The translations under genes and the position numbers were made by a program. The notes under the pieces are model-generated. The model worked only from the letters and a program-made list of their open reading frames with translations, had not been told where the DNA came from and made no database searches. This document shows positions 1 through 8,088 of a DNA stretch of 64,000 nucleotides, piece after piece; positions within the stretch are counted from its first letter, which is position 1, and each line of letters starts with the position of its first letter. The stretch covers positions 297,555-361,554 of the forward strand of contig PASN01000013.1 in assembly GCA_002711995.1 (NCBI GenBank), written 5' to 3'. Source of the stretch: Halobacteriovoraceae bacterium. Its GTDB lineage: Bacteria > Bdellovibrionota > Bacteriovoracia > Bacteriovoracales > Bacteriovoracaceae.

Positions 1-553
1 TAAGTTTCTGAAGCTTCATGAATACTTTCTTCGGCTCTTTAATGCTGTCCATCACTCTTTTTATCCCAACATCCTGCAATATATATTGCATTTGCTCAAA
101 AAACGGGGCGAGTTCTGGAATTTCCTTTTGAATACAATTGGCCTTTGGCAAGGACGCCTGAATATGAGTGACAAACTTAATGAATAAAGTTGCACTGTGC
201 TCTCTAAGCTCGTCTAGATTGGATTGGTCAATGGCGAACTTTCTTGGAGACCTAAGCTTGGAGTATTTAGATGTGAAAACCTGCTCTCCTGTCATTAGAT
301 ATTCAAGTATTTTGATGGAAGGGTGTTGAGAGGAGCACACGGAATTGACGTATTTTTTGTCCATTTCAATTGATTCTCTCAATTGAACAAGGGCTCCAAT
401 AATATCCTGATTAAGCTTATAGACATAGCCGCCTATCTTGTTCTTATGAAATCTCGCTTCCTCCTGACCAAGACACAACATGAACTTCTTGGGTTTAGAG
501 TGTGCTGTGGAAGCGAATAAAACAACAGAGAGGGTTAAAATCAGTTTATGCAT
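1..553 (-). CDS. Secreted protein of unknown function, 3' end cut by window edge
   Basis: An open frame runs from an ATG at 553 on the minus strand to the window edge without a stop, about 184 codons. It opens with a signal peptide (MHKLILTLSVVLF, cleavage likely after the AHS region), so the product is probably exported. The mature part is Lys/Glu-rich and mostly helical, with three Cys visible (CLG, VCSS, NCIQ). I do not recognise the family. It is divergent from tatC, with a 91-base gap that must hold both promoters. The start is the first ATG of the frame followed by a clear signal sequence; no strong ribosome binding site is visible. Confidence 0.7.
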   Translation of the reverse strand, partial: MHKLILTLSVVLFASTAHSKPKKFMLCLGQEEARFHKNKIGGYVYKLNQDIIGALVQLRESIEMDKKYVNSVCSSQHPSIKILEYLMTGEQVFTSKYSKLRSPRKFAIDQSNLDELREHSATLFIKFVTHIQASLPKANCIQKEIPELAPFFEQMQYILQDVGIKRVMDSIKEPKKVFMKLQKL

Positions 554-644
554 ATTCAAATGCTAGCAAAGCACTCCCTTTTTGACTATTGGGCAATGCT
601 TCCTCCTTTTAAAACCGTAAAATAAAGGTTATATACCTGTTGTT

Positions 645-1385
645 ATGAAAGAGATGTCACTTACAGACCATTTAACCGAACTTCGAGTTAGACTCATTAG
701 AATCGCTGTCATTCTGATCTTGGCGTTTGGAGTCTGCTACTCTCAAGGGGAGCTGATTCAAACTCTACTTCTAGACCCATTAAGAGATGCTCTTGGAAGT
801 GAGGGAAAGGTTGTTTTTATTGGTTTGCTGGACAAAGTACTAACTCAGTTCCAGTTGGCCTTTTGGGCCTCAATAATATTTTCTTCACCTCTGTGGTTTA
901 GAGAGCTATGGCTGTTTATTAGGCCAGGGCTTTACGACAAGGAAGTGAAGATCATTCTTCCATTCGTATTTGTTGGATTCCTGTTATTCTGGGCCGGCAT
1001 ATGCTTTGGGTACTTCATTGTATTCCCTTACACATTTGGGACCATTCTTGGGTTTGGAGTTCAAAACATCGAGGCAACCCTCAATTTGAAGGACTACATT
1101 GTCCTTGCCAGCAAGGTTCTTGTGTTCCTTGGCGTTCTCTTTCAACTGCCGAATGTAATGCTGATTCTTGGCTTCATGGGCCTTGTTAATAAACACAATC
1201 TGGCACCTGCTCATAGGTACGTAATTGCTGGTTTTGCCGCTCTGAGCGCTATCATGACTCCTCCCGATGTCATTACTATGATGGCCTTGTGGGTGCCTAT
1301 GGTGGCATTGTACGGCATTGGAGTTTTGGGCATTTATGTCATTGTGGAACCATTTAGGAAGAAGCGAGAGCCGACCTTCAACTAG
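645..1385 (+). CDS. tatC: Sec-independent protein translocase TatC
   Basis: TatC is the multispanning receptor of the twin-arginine pathway, which exports folded proteins across the inner membrane. The 246-residue length and roughly six hydrophobic segments fit the family. The N-terminal HLTELR motif (residues 9-14), part of the signal-peptide binding site, and the periplasmic-side MTPPD motif late in the protein are both present. No tatA or tatB lies next to it, so those subunits must be elsewhere. The 56-base gap to the following ABC ATPase gene may allow co-transcription, but functional linkage is only inferred. Confidence 0.96.
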   Translation: MKEMSLTDHLTELRVRLIRIAVILILAFGVCYSQGELIQTLLLDPLRDALGSEGKVVFIGLLDKVLTQFQLAFWASIIFSSPLWFRELWLFIRPGLYDKEVKIILPFVFVGFLLFWAGICFGYFIVFPYTFGTILGFGVQNIEATLNLKDYIVLASKVLVFLGVLFQLPNVMLILGFMGLVNKHNLAPAHRYVIAGFAALSAIMTPPDVITMMALWVPMVALYGIGVLGIYVIVEPFRKKREPTFN

Positions 1386-1441
1386 CCCCCTATACCATTT
1401 AAGAAAAGTCAGCCGTTCACCGACAAGTAGGTGAGGTTGAG

Positions 1442-2122
1442 ATGATCATTGAAGCAATAAATGTAGTTTATAGGGTGCCAAATGGACAAACCGTCTACGA
1501 AGGCCTGAGTCTGCAGGTGAGACCTGGTGAATTTTTGGGCATTCTAGGACGCAATGGTGCGGGAAAAACCACCCTAATGGATCTCCTCACAGGCTATAGA
1601 CCGATTTCTGGGGGATCCCTTAAAGTAATGGGTGAAGAGCCAATCTCCTCTCATAGGAGAAATAAAGACCAAATCTTTGTTCTTTCACATGATATCCAAA
1701 TACAACAAAGCCATAAAGTTTCCAATTACTTGGAGTTCACTTCATTCTTTTATCCACTTTACGATAAAAAGCTCGAAGGAGAGTTGGTGGAATACTTCGA
1801 CCTTGACCCTAGCGCCAAGTTTGGATCGCTCTCCACTGGGCAAAAGGTTAAGGCGCAAATAGTTGCAGCATTTTCATGTATGCCTAATTTGATTTTAATG
1901 GATGAGGTAACCGCAGTGCTTGATCCAGAGTCTAGAAAGAAGTTTTTTGATCTCTTGAGAACAGTAAAGAGAAGACAAGAGTGTTCGGTCGTAATGGCGA
2001 CAAATATCGCTGAGGATCTCAATGGGATTGTGGACAAGGTGCTGTTTATTGATCGAAGAAAGGCAACAGTGCACAAGGTTGATGAAATCAGACACTTGTT
2101 TAATTTGGAAGACGCCGCATGA
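1442..2122 (+). CDS. ABC transporter ATP-binding protein
   Basis: A 226-residue single-domain ABC ATPase. Walker A is GRNGAGKTT (residues 36-44), the signature is LSTGQ, Walker B is LILMDE with the catalytic Glu, and the D-loop is VLDPES. The switch position that is normally His reads ATNIAED, so it appears to be Asn; this may lower hydrolysis. A strong ribosome binding site (AGGTGAGG) precedes the ATG. Its stop overlaps the start of the next gene in an ATGA junction, so the two are translationally coupled and the membrane protein there is the likely partner. Most similar in layout to ABC-2 exporters; the substrate is unknown. Confidence 0.9.
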   Translation: MIIEAINVVYRVPNGQTVYEGLSLQVRPGEFLGILGRNGAGKTTLMDLLTGYRPISGGSLKVMGEEPISSHRRNKDQIFVLSHDIQIQQSHKVSNYLEFTSFFYPLYDKKLEGELVEYFDLDPSAKFGSLSTGQKVKAQIVAAFSCMPNLILMDEVTAVLDPESRKKFFDLLRTVKRRQECSVVMATNIAEDLNGIVDKVLFIDRRKATVHKVDEIRHLFNLEDAA

Positions 2123-3498
2123 AAACCTATCTCCATTTTTTAAAGTCAAATCTTCTATACAACAAGGTTGAACTAAGCTTTTCTTACGGCCTCACAGGCC
2201 TTGTGTTTTGCTTTTACTTTTACCTTCGAGAGGTTGGCAGCGAAGCAATGACAGGCATGAACTTTGTGTCGATCGCTTTTTACGCCCTTTTATATGCCTT
2301 CTTTTCTAATAAAAAGAAGTTCAATTTGAAATATCTTGTGTCACTGCCAATGCCAAAAGCTCAAATGCTAATGGTTAAAACATGTTCAGATATTGTGTTC
2401 TTCGCTCCATTTATTTGTTTGGGGTTTGCTGGCGGCATCCTCTCAAAGTTGGAAGTCCACCCTTTAGCTTTGTTTGTTCTTTTAGTGCAAGCTGCCATAC
2501 TCGCATCTTTGGTCTTATTCGACAGTGACGTTGAACAGCCTAGAGTTGAGAATACCAAGGCCAGTTTTGTGAATCGTTTAGTGTTTATTCGCAATAAACT
2601 CGACTTCCTATTTTCACTTGGAATCGTAGGAGGAATTGCCGCAGTTGTTTTTATCTCAAAAATTGATGAAGTGGCTGCAGGGCTAATTCTAGTGACAATA
2701 GGCTTTTTAGGAATTGGTCTAAAGTATTATCAGAGTCTCAGACTGTTAAAAGACGAATCCCTTTCATACTTTATAGTGAAGCGAGACATGCTTAAGATGG
2801 GTCTAAAGGCCTCCCTTATTGCTGCTCCGGTTGTATTTATGCATCTAAACAGTGATAAATTAAATTCTCCATTTGGATCAAATAAAGTCTTTGAGTCCAT
2901 TCTCAAAAATGATTTGGGGACCCTTGAAAAATATGTAGAAACTGGAGAGCTGCCTGTTAGCAAAGGCTATACTCCTTTGTTGGTGGCCGGCAGGGTTGGA
3001 AATGTTGAAGCATTCAATCTTATCTATAGCAAGGCTGAATCAAGCATAGACGACGTTGTGAGCGGTAAGAAGTTTTTTGGGTATGGCGTGGCACACCTTT
3101 CAGCTCTTTCGAACAACTTGAGTATGATGGAGCGGGTATTGTCAATCAGACCTGACGCCTTGGATATGAAAACCTCTCAAAACAAAACCCCACTTATGGT
3201 TGCCGCCTCAAACTGCAAAGCAGAAATGGTGGACTATCTTTTGCATAAAGGAGCAAATCCAAATATTCAAACAGCTAAGGGGGAAACAGCTTTAATTCTT
3301 GCTGCGAAAAGAAGCTGTATTGCAAGCACAGCTCTTCTTCTGGAGTACAATGCCAATCCTTTAGTTAAGGATAAAAAGGGAAAGATGGCCTTGGATTATT
3401 TTGGTGAAAATAGCAAATTAAAGTATTTGTTTAAAAGAAAAATGCCTAAGGAGCACTTTGAGGCCAAAAGAGCATTGGCCTCAGAGGAAAAATTATAA
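2119..3498 (+). CDS. Membrane protein fused to C-terminal ankyrin repeats; likely ABC-2-type permease partner
   Basis: A 459-residue protein with two halves. Residues 1 to about 245 hold six or seven hydrophobic helices, as in small ABC-2 permeases. Residues about 255-440 hold ankyrin-type repeats; the clearest read [19 protein letters not shown] and [19 protein letters not shown], each followed by GANPN or NANPL. It overlaps the ABC ATPase gene by four bases (ATGA), which argues that it is that ATPase's membrane subunit. If the helix count is six, the repeats are cytoplasmic; if seven, periplasmic. A permease carrying its own ankyrin domain is unusual. The permease role is inferred from context; the ankyrin call is from sequence. 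Confidence 0.8.
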   Translation: MKTYLHFLKSNLLYNKVELSFSYGLTGLVFCFYFYLREVGSEAMTGMNFVSIAFYALLYAFFSNKKKFNLKYLVSLPMPKAQMLMVKTCSDIVFFAPFICLGFAGGILSKLEVHPLALFVLLVQAAILASLVLFDSDVEQPRVENTKASFVNRLVFIRNKLDFLFSLGIVGGIAAVVFISKIDEVAAGLILVTIGFLGIGLKYYQSLRLLKDESLSYFIVKRDMLKMGLKASLIAAPVVFMHLNSDKLNSPFGSNKVFESILKNDLGTLEKYVETGELPVSKGYTPLLVAGRVGNVEAFNLIYSKAESSIDDVVSGKKFFGYGVAHLSALSNNLSMMERVLSIRPDALDMKTSQNKTPLMVAASNCKAEMVDYLLHKGANPNIQTAKGETALILAAKRSCIASTALLLEYNANPLVKDKKGKMALDYFGENSKLKYLFKRKMPKEHFEAKRALASEEKL

Positions 3499-3499
3499 C

Positions 3500-4006
3500 T
3501 TAGTTTGATCCGGCTAAAATATTGGCCAGAACCTCAACCGCCAAGGCGGCTCCACCAACAAGAATGGCGGTGTTGGCCTTCTCATCATCGATAGTTTCTG
3601 TATAGGCCTCGCTTCTGTATTTTCCACCTTTAGGTATATACCTTACTGCTGAGAGCCTATCGTCGTAAACAGACATGTTTTCATTGAGATCTTTAAGGGA
3701 GAGTGGGTCAATCTTGTTCACTTGAAATGCCATAATAAACTGACTTTCCCCTGCCTTTGCTTTTTCAAACTCTGCCTTGCCATAGATCTTGGCGTATTTT
3801 CCAACCATGTTTTCGAGTTTCTTTTTTCCAACTTTGGACTCAGATGAAAGAGGGTAGGCAAAGTCTTTTCCGTCTTCTTTGAAATAAACAAAGTACTCAT
3901 GCCCATAGGTTTCTTTTTTGGTTTTTACAATCTGTCCCCAAATGGATGGAGAAGACTGTGCGAGCACTGAAAAGCTAAAAATAAACAATGATAAAAGAAT
4001 CTTCAC
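3500..4006 (-). CDS. Secreted protein of unknown function in the speE-speB operon
   Basis: A 168-residue product with a signal peptide (MKILLSLFIFSFSVLAQ, likely cleaved after VLA) and a Gly/Ala-rich hydrophobic stretch at the C-terminus (ILVGGAALAVEVLANIL) that could anchor it in a membrane. The start is a GTG whose G is shared with the TAG stop of speB, preceded by a strong GGGAGG site, so translation is coupled to the polyamine genes. I do not recognise the central region. It faces the ankyrin gene tail to tail, two bases apart. A polyamine-related role would be a guess. Confidence 0.75.
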   Translation of the reverse strand: MKILLSLFIFSFSVLAQSSPSIWGQIVKTKKETYGHEYFVYFKEDGKDFAYPLSSESKVGKKKLENMVGKYAKIYGKAEFEKAKAGESQFIMAFQVNKIDPLSLKDLNENMSVYDDRLSAVRYIPKGGKYRSEAYTETIDDEKANTAILVGGAALAVEVLANILAGSN

Positions 4007-4899
4007 TAGTTTCCTCCCTGCATGGCCAATAGAGTCTCTCTTACTACTTTGGAAGCGAACGCGCTTGAATTGCCTGTCGCATCCAGCATTGGAGCAAGCT
4101 CTACAATATCAGCTCCAACCAAGTTTTTTCTATTCAATATTTTCATGATCTTCACAAAGCTGTGGAAGTTTTCACCTCCAGCCTCTGGCGTTCCCGTTCC
4201 CGGAAAAAATGCTGGGTCAAAAAAGTCCAAGTCCAGAGTCATGTAGACTGGCCTTGTTGAATCAATTTTTTCAAGCCTTTCGCAAAGGGAATCAATTGAA
4301 GTTTCCAAAGTGCCTTTATCTTTCATGAAGTCAAACTCCTGCTTAGTGCCGGAGCGTATCCCATATTGTATCAACTCGTTCTTATCATTCATATGATCAT
4401 ACATACGTCTAATAATTGAAGCATGGGAGAACTTCTCTTCCAAGTATCCATCTCTTAGATCTGCGTGAGCGTCCAAGTGGAGAAGGACTAGATCGTCATA
4501 GTTGTCTAAGCAAAGTCTAATTGGTCCATAAGATATGGAATGTTCCCCACCTAGAACTAGCAATTTAATATTGTCATCTTTTAGCTTTAAGTCTTTGGTG
4601 GCCCCATGAAAGTAATCATTGGTAAGGCGCCAATTGCTTGGATAAATTGGTAAGTTTCCACAATCTAAAATCGTATAATCTTCAATATCCTTATTAAGGT
4701 AAGGTGAGTAGGTTTCCAGACCAAATGAAGCGTCTCTGATTGCGTCTGGCCCAAACCTTGCTCCCGGACGAAAAGAAGTAGTGCCGTCAAAGCAAAAGCC
4801 AATAAGGTGAGTGGAGTTTTTATTGATTGATTCAAGATACTCGGTACCTATAAAAGGTTTGGATTGCTCCATCTCTGTAAGTTTTTGAACTGTTTTCAT
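4006..4899 (-). CDS. speB: Agmatinase / ureohydrolase (SpeB type)
   Basis: Ureohydrolase that most likely converts agmatine to putrescine and urea in the cytoplasm. The three manganese-binding signatures are intact: GGEHS, DAHADLRD and DLDFFDP, followed by TGTPEAGG, typical of agmatinases. The start is the ATG at 4899, overlapping the speE stop (ATGA) behind a GGAGAG site, giving 297 residues; the frame stays open further upstream but runs into speE. Placed directly after spermidine synthase, it would supply the putrescine that SpeE uses. Arginase activity is an alternative within the same family. Confidence 0.93.
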   Translation of the reverse strand: MKTVQKLTEMEQSKPFIGTEYLESINKNSTHLIGFCFDGTTSFRPGARFGPDAIRDASFGLETYSPYLNKDIEDYTILDCGNLPIYPSNWRLTNDYFHGATKDLKLKDDNIKLLVLGGEHSISYGPIRLCLDNYDDLVLLHLDAHADLRDGYLEEKFSHASIIRRMYDHMNDKNELIQYGIRSGTKQEFDFMKDKGTLETSIDSLCERLEKIDSTRPVYMTLDLDFFDPAFFPGTGTPEAGGENFHSFVKIMKILNRKNLVGADIVELAPMLDATGNSSAFASKVVRETLLAMQGGN

Positions 4900-5753
4900 A
4901 GCTCTCCAATCATTCTCTTGTGGAAGTTGCCGTTTGCAAAAGCGCATCTATGCCACTCCATGTTGTACCACTGAAGGTCTCTTTCAAGTGCGGCCATCTC
5001 TTGTCTTTTGGACGGATTAAGGTCAGTCGCTTTTCTGGATTTAGAGCTAAAGCCAAATGTCCAATAAACACCAGGGTAAATAAGCATAGGAGCGTTGAAT
5101 GACTGAACAAAAGGGAAGGCCTTTCTCATGTTTTGATAAATCTTTTTAATTCCGTATTCATCAAGAAATGGGTTTTCCGTTTGGTTCATCATGATCCCAT
5201 CTTCTGTGAGAGCGTTGTGAACGTCTTGGTAAAAGTCTGTTGAGAAAAGTCCAGATGCAAAGTCCTCTGGATCAGTGGAGTCAACGACGATGATATCGTA
5301 TTCGTTCTTTTTTGATTTAATAAAGGCAAAGCCATCCTGAGCTAGAACATTGACTCTTGGGTCATCAAGAGCGCTAGTGCACTGAGGGAAGTATTTTTTA
5401 GAAACCTCAACAACTCTTTCATCGATCTCTACCAGGTCAATTTGCTTAATGTCTTTGTGTTTGGCAAATTCTCTAACAACACCGCCGTCACCGCCTCCAA
5501 TAATGAGTACTTTTTCACATTTTCTGCTTACCATGTAGGGAAGGTGGGCCATTACTTCATGATATACAAATTCGTCTTTCTCACTAACCATAGTTTTGCC
5601 GTCAAGAAGCAAAAGTCTTCCAACAGCTTCGGTTTCAACAACGTCAATTTTTTGGAATTTACTCTGCTCGCTGTGGAGGACCTTTTTGAGCTTCCAGCCC
5701 ATAGAAAAAGATTTAAAGTAAGATCTCTCGTGCAACCAACCATTTTCAATCAT
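4896..5753 (-). CDS. speE: Polyamine aminopropyltransferase (spermidine synthase)
   Basis: Transfers an aminopropyl group from decarboxylated S-adenosylmethionine to putrescine to make spermidine. The Rossmann-type nucleotide motif GGGDGG, the YHEVMAHLP substrate region and VVDSTDPE are typical SpeE signatures. I place the start at the ATG at 5753 (285 residues) because TTGGAG lies six bases upstream as a ribosome binding site; the in-frame TTG at 5765 is part of that site. It heads a tight operon with speB and a secreted unknown. The decarboxylase that makes the aminopropyl donor is not in this window. Confidence 0.95.
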   Translation of the reverse strand: MIENGWLHERSYFKSFSMGWKLKKVLHSEQSKFQKIDVVETEAVGRLLLLDGKTMVSEKDEFVYHEVMAHLPYMVSRKCEKVLIIGGGDGGVVREFAKHKDIKQIDLVEIDERVVEVSKKYFPQCTSALDDPRVNVLAQDGFAFIKSKKNEYDIIVVDSTDPEDFASGLFSTDFYQDVHNALTEDGIMMNQTENPFLDEYGIKKIYQNMRKAFPFVQSFNAPMLIYPGVYWTFGFSSKSRKATDLNPSKRQEMAALERDLQWYNMEWHRCAFANGNFHKRMIGEL

Positions 5754-5831
5754 TCTTGACTCCAAGCGTAGCGTTTTTTTATCGATTGCATCATATCAGA
5801 ATTTAAACCCTTTTTTAAAGGTTAAACTGCG

Positions 5832-5840
5832 TGTTATGAT
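5832..5840 (+). promoter_or_regulatory. Extended -10 promoter candidate for hldD
   Basis: TGTTATGAT matches an extended -10 element (TGnTATGAT) 32 bases before the hldD ATG. There is no good -35 hexamer, which fits an extended -10 promoter. Confidence 0.4.
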
Positions 5841-5871
5841 GCTAGGGATAACTAATATTTAGGGAGCTTAT

Positions 5872-6876
5872 ATGATCGTGGTTACAGGAGCTGCAGGCTT
5901 TATTGGCAGCTGTATAGTTAAGAAGTTAAATGATGAAGGACATACAAATATTATATGCGTAGACAGGTTTAGAGATGGCGAGAAATGGCTAAACTTAAGA
6001 GGGTTAAAATTCTATGAGTTTGCCCACGCTGACGAGTTTGTTGAACCTGAAATTTTGAACTCTATTTTTGATGAGGGAGTAACAGCCATTTACCATATGG
6101 GCGCTTGCTCATCCACTACTGAAAAGAATGTGGATTTCCTCTGGAAAAACAATGTTGAGTTCTCTCAAATACTTTTCAGATATGCATCCGAGTATGACAC
6201 TCCAATATGCTACGCTTCTAGTGCGGCAACATATGGGGCCGGCGAGAATGGCTACGATGACAATGAAGCTGAAATCTCAAAGTTAATGCCTCTTAATCCA
6301 TACGGCTATTCTAAACAAGTTTTTGATGAGTGGGTTTTAAAACAACTTCGCACTCCAAAGAAATGGTTTGGGGTAAAGTTTTTCAACGTTTATGGGCCGA
6401 ATGAGTATCACAAGGGAAAGATGAGATCTGTGGTTCATCAGGCCTTTGGTCAAATCAAAGAAACTGGAAAGATGAAGTTGTTCAAAAGCTACAACCCCGA
6501 CTTCAAGGATGGCGAGCAGCTTAGAGACTTTGTTTATGTAAAAGATGTCGTAGAGGCAATGTACCAACTAATGAATGATGGACACACTGGCGCAAATGGA
6601 ATTTACAACCTGGGAACCGGCAAAGCGAGAAGCTTTGTGGATCTAGTAAAGGCAACGTTTGCGGCGATGGGTGAGAAAGAAGATATTGAATTTGTGGAAA
6701 TGCCTGAAAACCTCAGAGGGCAATATCAATACTTCACAGAAGCCAAAATGGACAAGCTTTACCAAGCGCTTCCAAATTTTAAGTTTCACTCTCTTGAAGA
6801 AGGCGTAAAAGACTATGTCCAAAACCACCTTCAAAAAGACAACCCTAGATTGGTTTTTAATCAGGTAGAGCGATGA
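5872..6876 (+). CDS. hldD: ADP-L-glycero-D-manno-heptose 6-epimerase
   Basis: Epimerase of the short-chain dehydrogenase/reductase superfamily that makes the ADP-heptose used in the LPS inner core. The NAD(P)-binding GAAGFIGS motif is at the N-terminus (residues 6-13) and the catalytic Tyr-x3-Lys appears as YGYSK. The segment GPNEYHKGKMRSVV is characteristic of HldD. At 334 residues it is slightly longer than the E. coli enzyme (310). An AGGGAG site precedes the ATG. Its end overlaps the next gene by four bases (ATGA). Its presence implies a heptose-containing LPS core. Confidence 0.94.
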   Translation: MIVVTGAAGFIGSCIVKKLNDEGHTNIICVDRFRDGEKWLNLRGLKFYEFAHADEFVEPEILNSIFDEGVTAIYHMGACSSTTEKNVDFLWKNNVEFSQILFRYASEYDTPICYASSAATYGAGENGYDDNEAEISKLMPLNPYGYSKQVFDEWVLKQLRTPKKWFGVKFFNVYGPNEYHKGKMRSVVHQAFGQIKETGKMKLFKSYNPDFKDGEQLRDFVYVKDVVEAMYQLMNDGHTGANGIYNLGTGKARSFVDLVKATFAAMGEKEDIEFVEMPENLRGQYQYFTEAKMDKLYQALPNFKFHSLEEGVKDYVQNHLQKDNPRLVFNQVER

Positions 6877-7298
6877 AACCTAAAGGCGGAGTAAAAGAAG
6901 CCGCAAAAATGCTCCAGTGCCTTGGAGTTGATGCGGCCAAAAGATTGCTTGATGATATTAGAAAAAGAGATCCCCAGATGGCGCAAGAGCTTGAGGCGAA
7001 TCTAATATCCATTGAAGATCTTCAATACTTAACCCCTGCAATGCTTGTTGGCCTTTTGAGAGACGTAAACCTAGAGACCTTTGGCCTTGCATTAAGAACC
7101 GTTGATAAGGAGATTGTGGACAAACTCATGTCGATGGTTTCCACAGGCATTAGGCTTGATATAGAAGACGGACTTAAAGGAGCTCCAAGGAAGGTGAGTG
7201 AAGTCACAGACGCACAATCAAAAGTCATTGCCATCCTTAAAGAGAAAATCGACAAAGGTCATATTGTGATCAATCCTGATGGCGATACCCTCGTTTAG
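6873..7298 (+). CDS. Stand-alone FliG-like protein (armadillo and C-terminal domain only)
   Basis: A 141-residue product that resembles the last third of the flagellar switch protein FliG. Residues 5-40 (GGVKEAAKMLQCLG, then KRDPQMAQEL) match the armadillo repeat that follows the middle domain, and residues 47-138 match the C-terminal domain, ending VSEVTDAQSKVIAILKEKI then GHIVI as FliG does. The N-terminal and most of the middle domain are absent; full-length FliG is about 335 residues. By my alignment the torque-helix positions equivalent to E. coli R281, D288, D289 and R297 are T, E, D and K. It is coupled to hldD by an ATGA overlap, not to flagellar genes. A motor role is unproven. Confidence 0.75.
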   Translation: MKPKGGVKEAAKMLQCLGVDAAKRLLDDIRKRDPQMAQELEANLISIEDLQYLTPAMLVGLLRDVNLETFGLALRTVDKEIVDKLMSMVSTGIRLDIEDGLKGAPRKVSEVTDAQSKVIAILKEKIDKGHIVINPDGDTLV

Positions 7299-7323
7299 AA
7301 CAAATTGACCCCAAAATATCTAT

Positions 7324-7376
7324 GGGCCGGTGCAAAATAGGCCCCTAAGACAATATGTCCCCGGCCTCACTTTTTT
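7324..7376 (+). terminator. Possible terminator of the hldD-FliG-like operon
   Basis: Seven base pairs can form between 7324-7330 (GGGCCGG) and 7361-7367 (CCGGCCT, one G-U pair), followed by TTTTTT at 7371-7376. The 30-base loop contains a competing stem (GGGCC/GGCCC). The long loop makes this less certain than the other terminators. Confidence 0.4.
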
Positions 7377-7389
7377 AATTTCCCCTCTA

Positions 7390-7408
7390 ATTACTTGAAA
7401 TTACTTGA
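7390..7408 (+). repeat. Tandem direct repeat next to a sigma-54-type promoter
   Basis: ATTACTTGA occurs twice, one base apart (7390-7398 and 7400-7408), ending nine bases before the -24 element of the promoter at 7417. It could bind a regulator or be chance. Confidence 0.5.
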
Positions 7409-7416
7409 TTCCTGAG

Positions 7417-7433
7417 TTGGCGCGTAGGTTGCT
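7417..7433 (+). promoter_or_regulatory. Sigma-54-type promoter of the DksA/TraR-like gene
   Basis: TTGGCGCGTAGGTTGCT matches the RpoN consensus TGGCAC(G)-N4-TTGCT with one difference, and the GG and GC doublets are separated by exactly 10 bases. Transcription would start near 7444. That leaves a leader of about 125 bases with two small stems (GGCGA/TCGCC at 7452-7466 and CGCCA/TGGCG at 7509-7521). Confidence 0.6.
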
Positions 7434-7569
7434 CTATACATTGGCAACCGAGGCGAAGGAGTCGCCAAGGCCTGAACTTAGGATTAGTTCACACACACAC
7501 GGAAGTAACGCCAAGATGGCGTCGGAATTAGGAAGATTCAAAGCTAACAACCCGATACAAGGAGTTTCT

Positions 7570-8037
7570 ATGAACAAGACAAGTGCCCAAAAGTTTATGA
7601 ATCTTTTCGATGAAATGCTCATGAACAGAAATGCAATGAACGCCCAAACCTTTGACAAGACTGAGTGCAAGGATGAAATCGATCTTCTTAATGCTCATCA
7701 AGAAGAGAAGCTGTCCACTAGACTGGACCAAAGAAACCTTCTCTTTCTTAAAAAGGTAGAGGCTGCTAAGGCTAAAATCTTGGATGGGACTTATGGAACA
7801 TGCGAGGACTGCGGCGATGACATATCTCAAAAAAGACTGCTTGCAAGACCTACAGCGAGTTTATGTATCGGATGCCAAGAAGCTAAAGAGAGTGTTGAAA
7901 AACATAATATAAAGCACAGAAGAGACCTTACTGTGGGGAAGGGGAAAGAAACGGAAGTTGATGGCGAGGAATTGGTTGCCAAGAAAACTTTCAGCAACGT
8001 TAAAGACATTAAGTTTGAGAGTGTTGTGGATCTTTAA
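7570..8037 (+). CDS. DksA/TraR-family zinc-finger regulator
   Basis: A 155-residue DksA-like protein. Members bind in the secondary channel of RNA polymerase and modify initiation with or without ppGpp. A helical N-terminal part is followed by the zinc finger: C78-x2-C81 and C99-x2-C102, with RLLARPTASLC typical of DksA. Near the coiled-coil tip, D35 and D38 (DEIDLL) align with the DxxDxA motif, but Ala is replaced by Leu. The start is the ATG at 7570, eight bases after AAGGAG; the frame extends upstream but that stretch looks like an untranslated leader. A sigma-54-type promoter lies upstream. It could be a specialised paralogue rather than the main DksA. Confidence 0.88.
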   Translation: MNKTSAQKFMNLFDEMLMNRNAMNAQTFDKTECKDEIDLLNAHQEEKLSTRLDQRNLLFLKKVEAAKAKILDGTYGTCEDCGDDISQKRLLARPTASLCIGCQEAKESVEKHNIKHRRDLTVGKGKETEVDGEELVAKKTFSNVKDIKFESVVDL

Positions 8038-8062
8038 GGATTTACTTTAAAAAGGAAAAATT

Positions 8063-8088
8063 AAAGCCCTCGCATGAGGGCTTTTTTT
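8063..8088 (+). terminator. Rho-independent terminator of the DksA-like gene
   Basis: Perfect 9-bp stem (AAAGCCCTC / GAGGGCTTT) with a GCAT loop, followed by a run of T to 8088. It lies between convergent genes and overlaps the last bases of sodC. Confidence 0.9.

Noticed and set aside
5766..5815. TAAA-N15-ATCGATAA on the minus strand before speE, resembling a sigma-28 site
   Set aside because: Two mismatches in the -10, and a more ordinary TATGAT lies nearby; polyamine genes are not expected in the flagellar regulon.
7405..7569. Upstream extension of the DksA-like frame by 55 codons
   Set aside because: No homology to DksA in that part, a perfect ribosome binding site precedes the later ATG, and a promoter and hairpins occupy the region.
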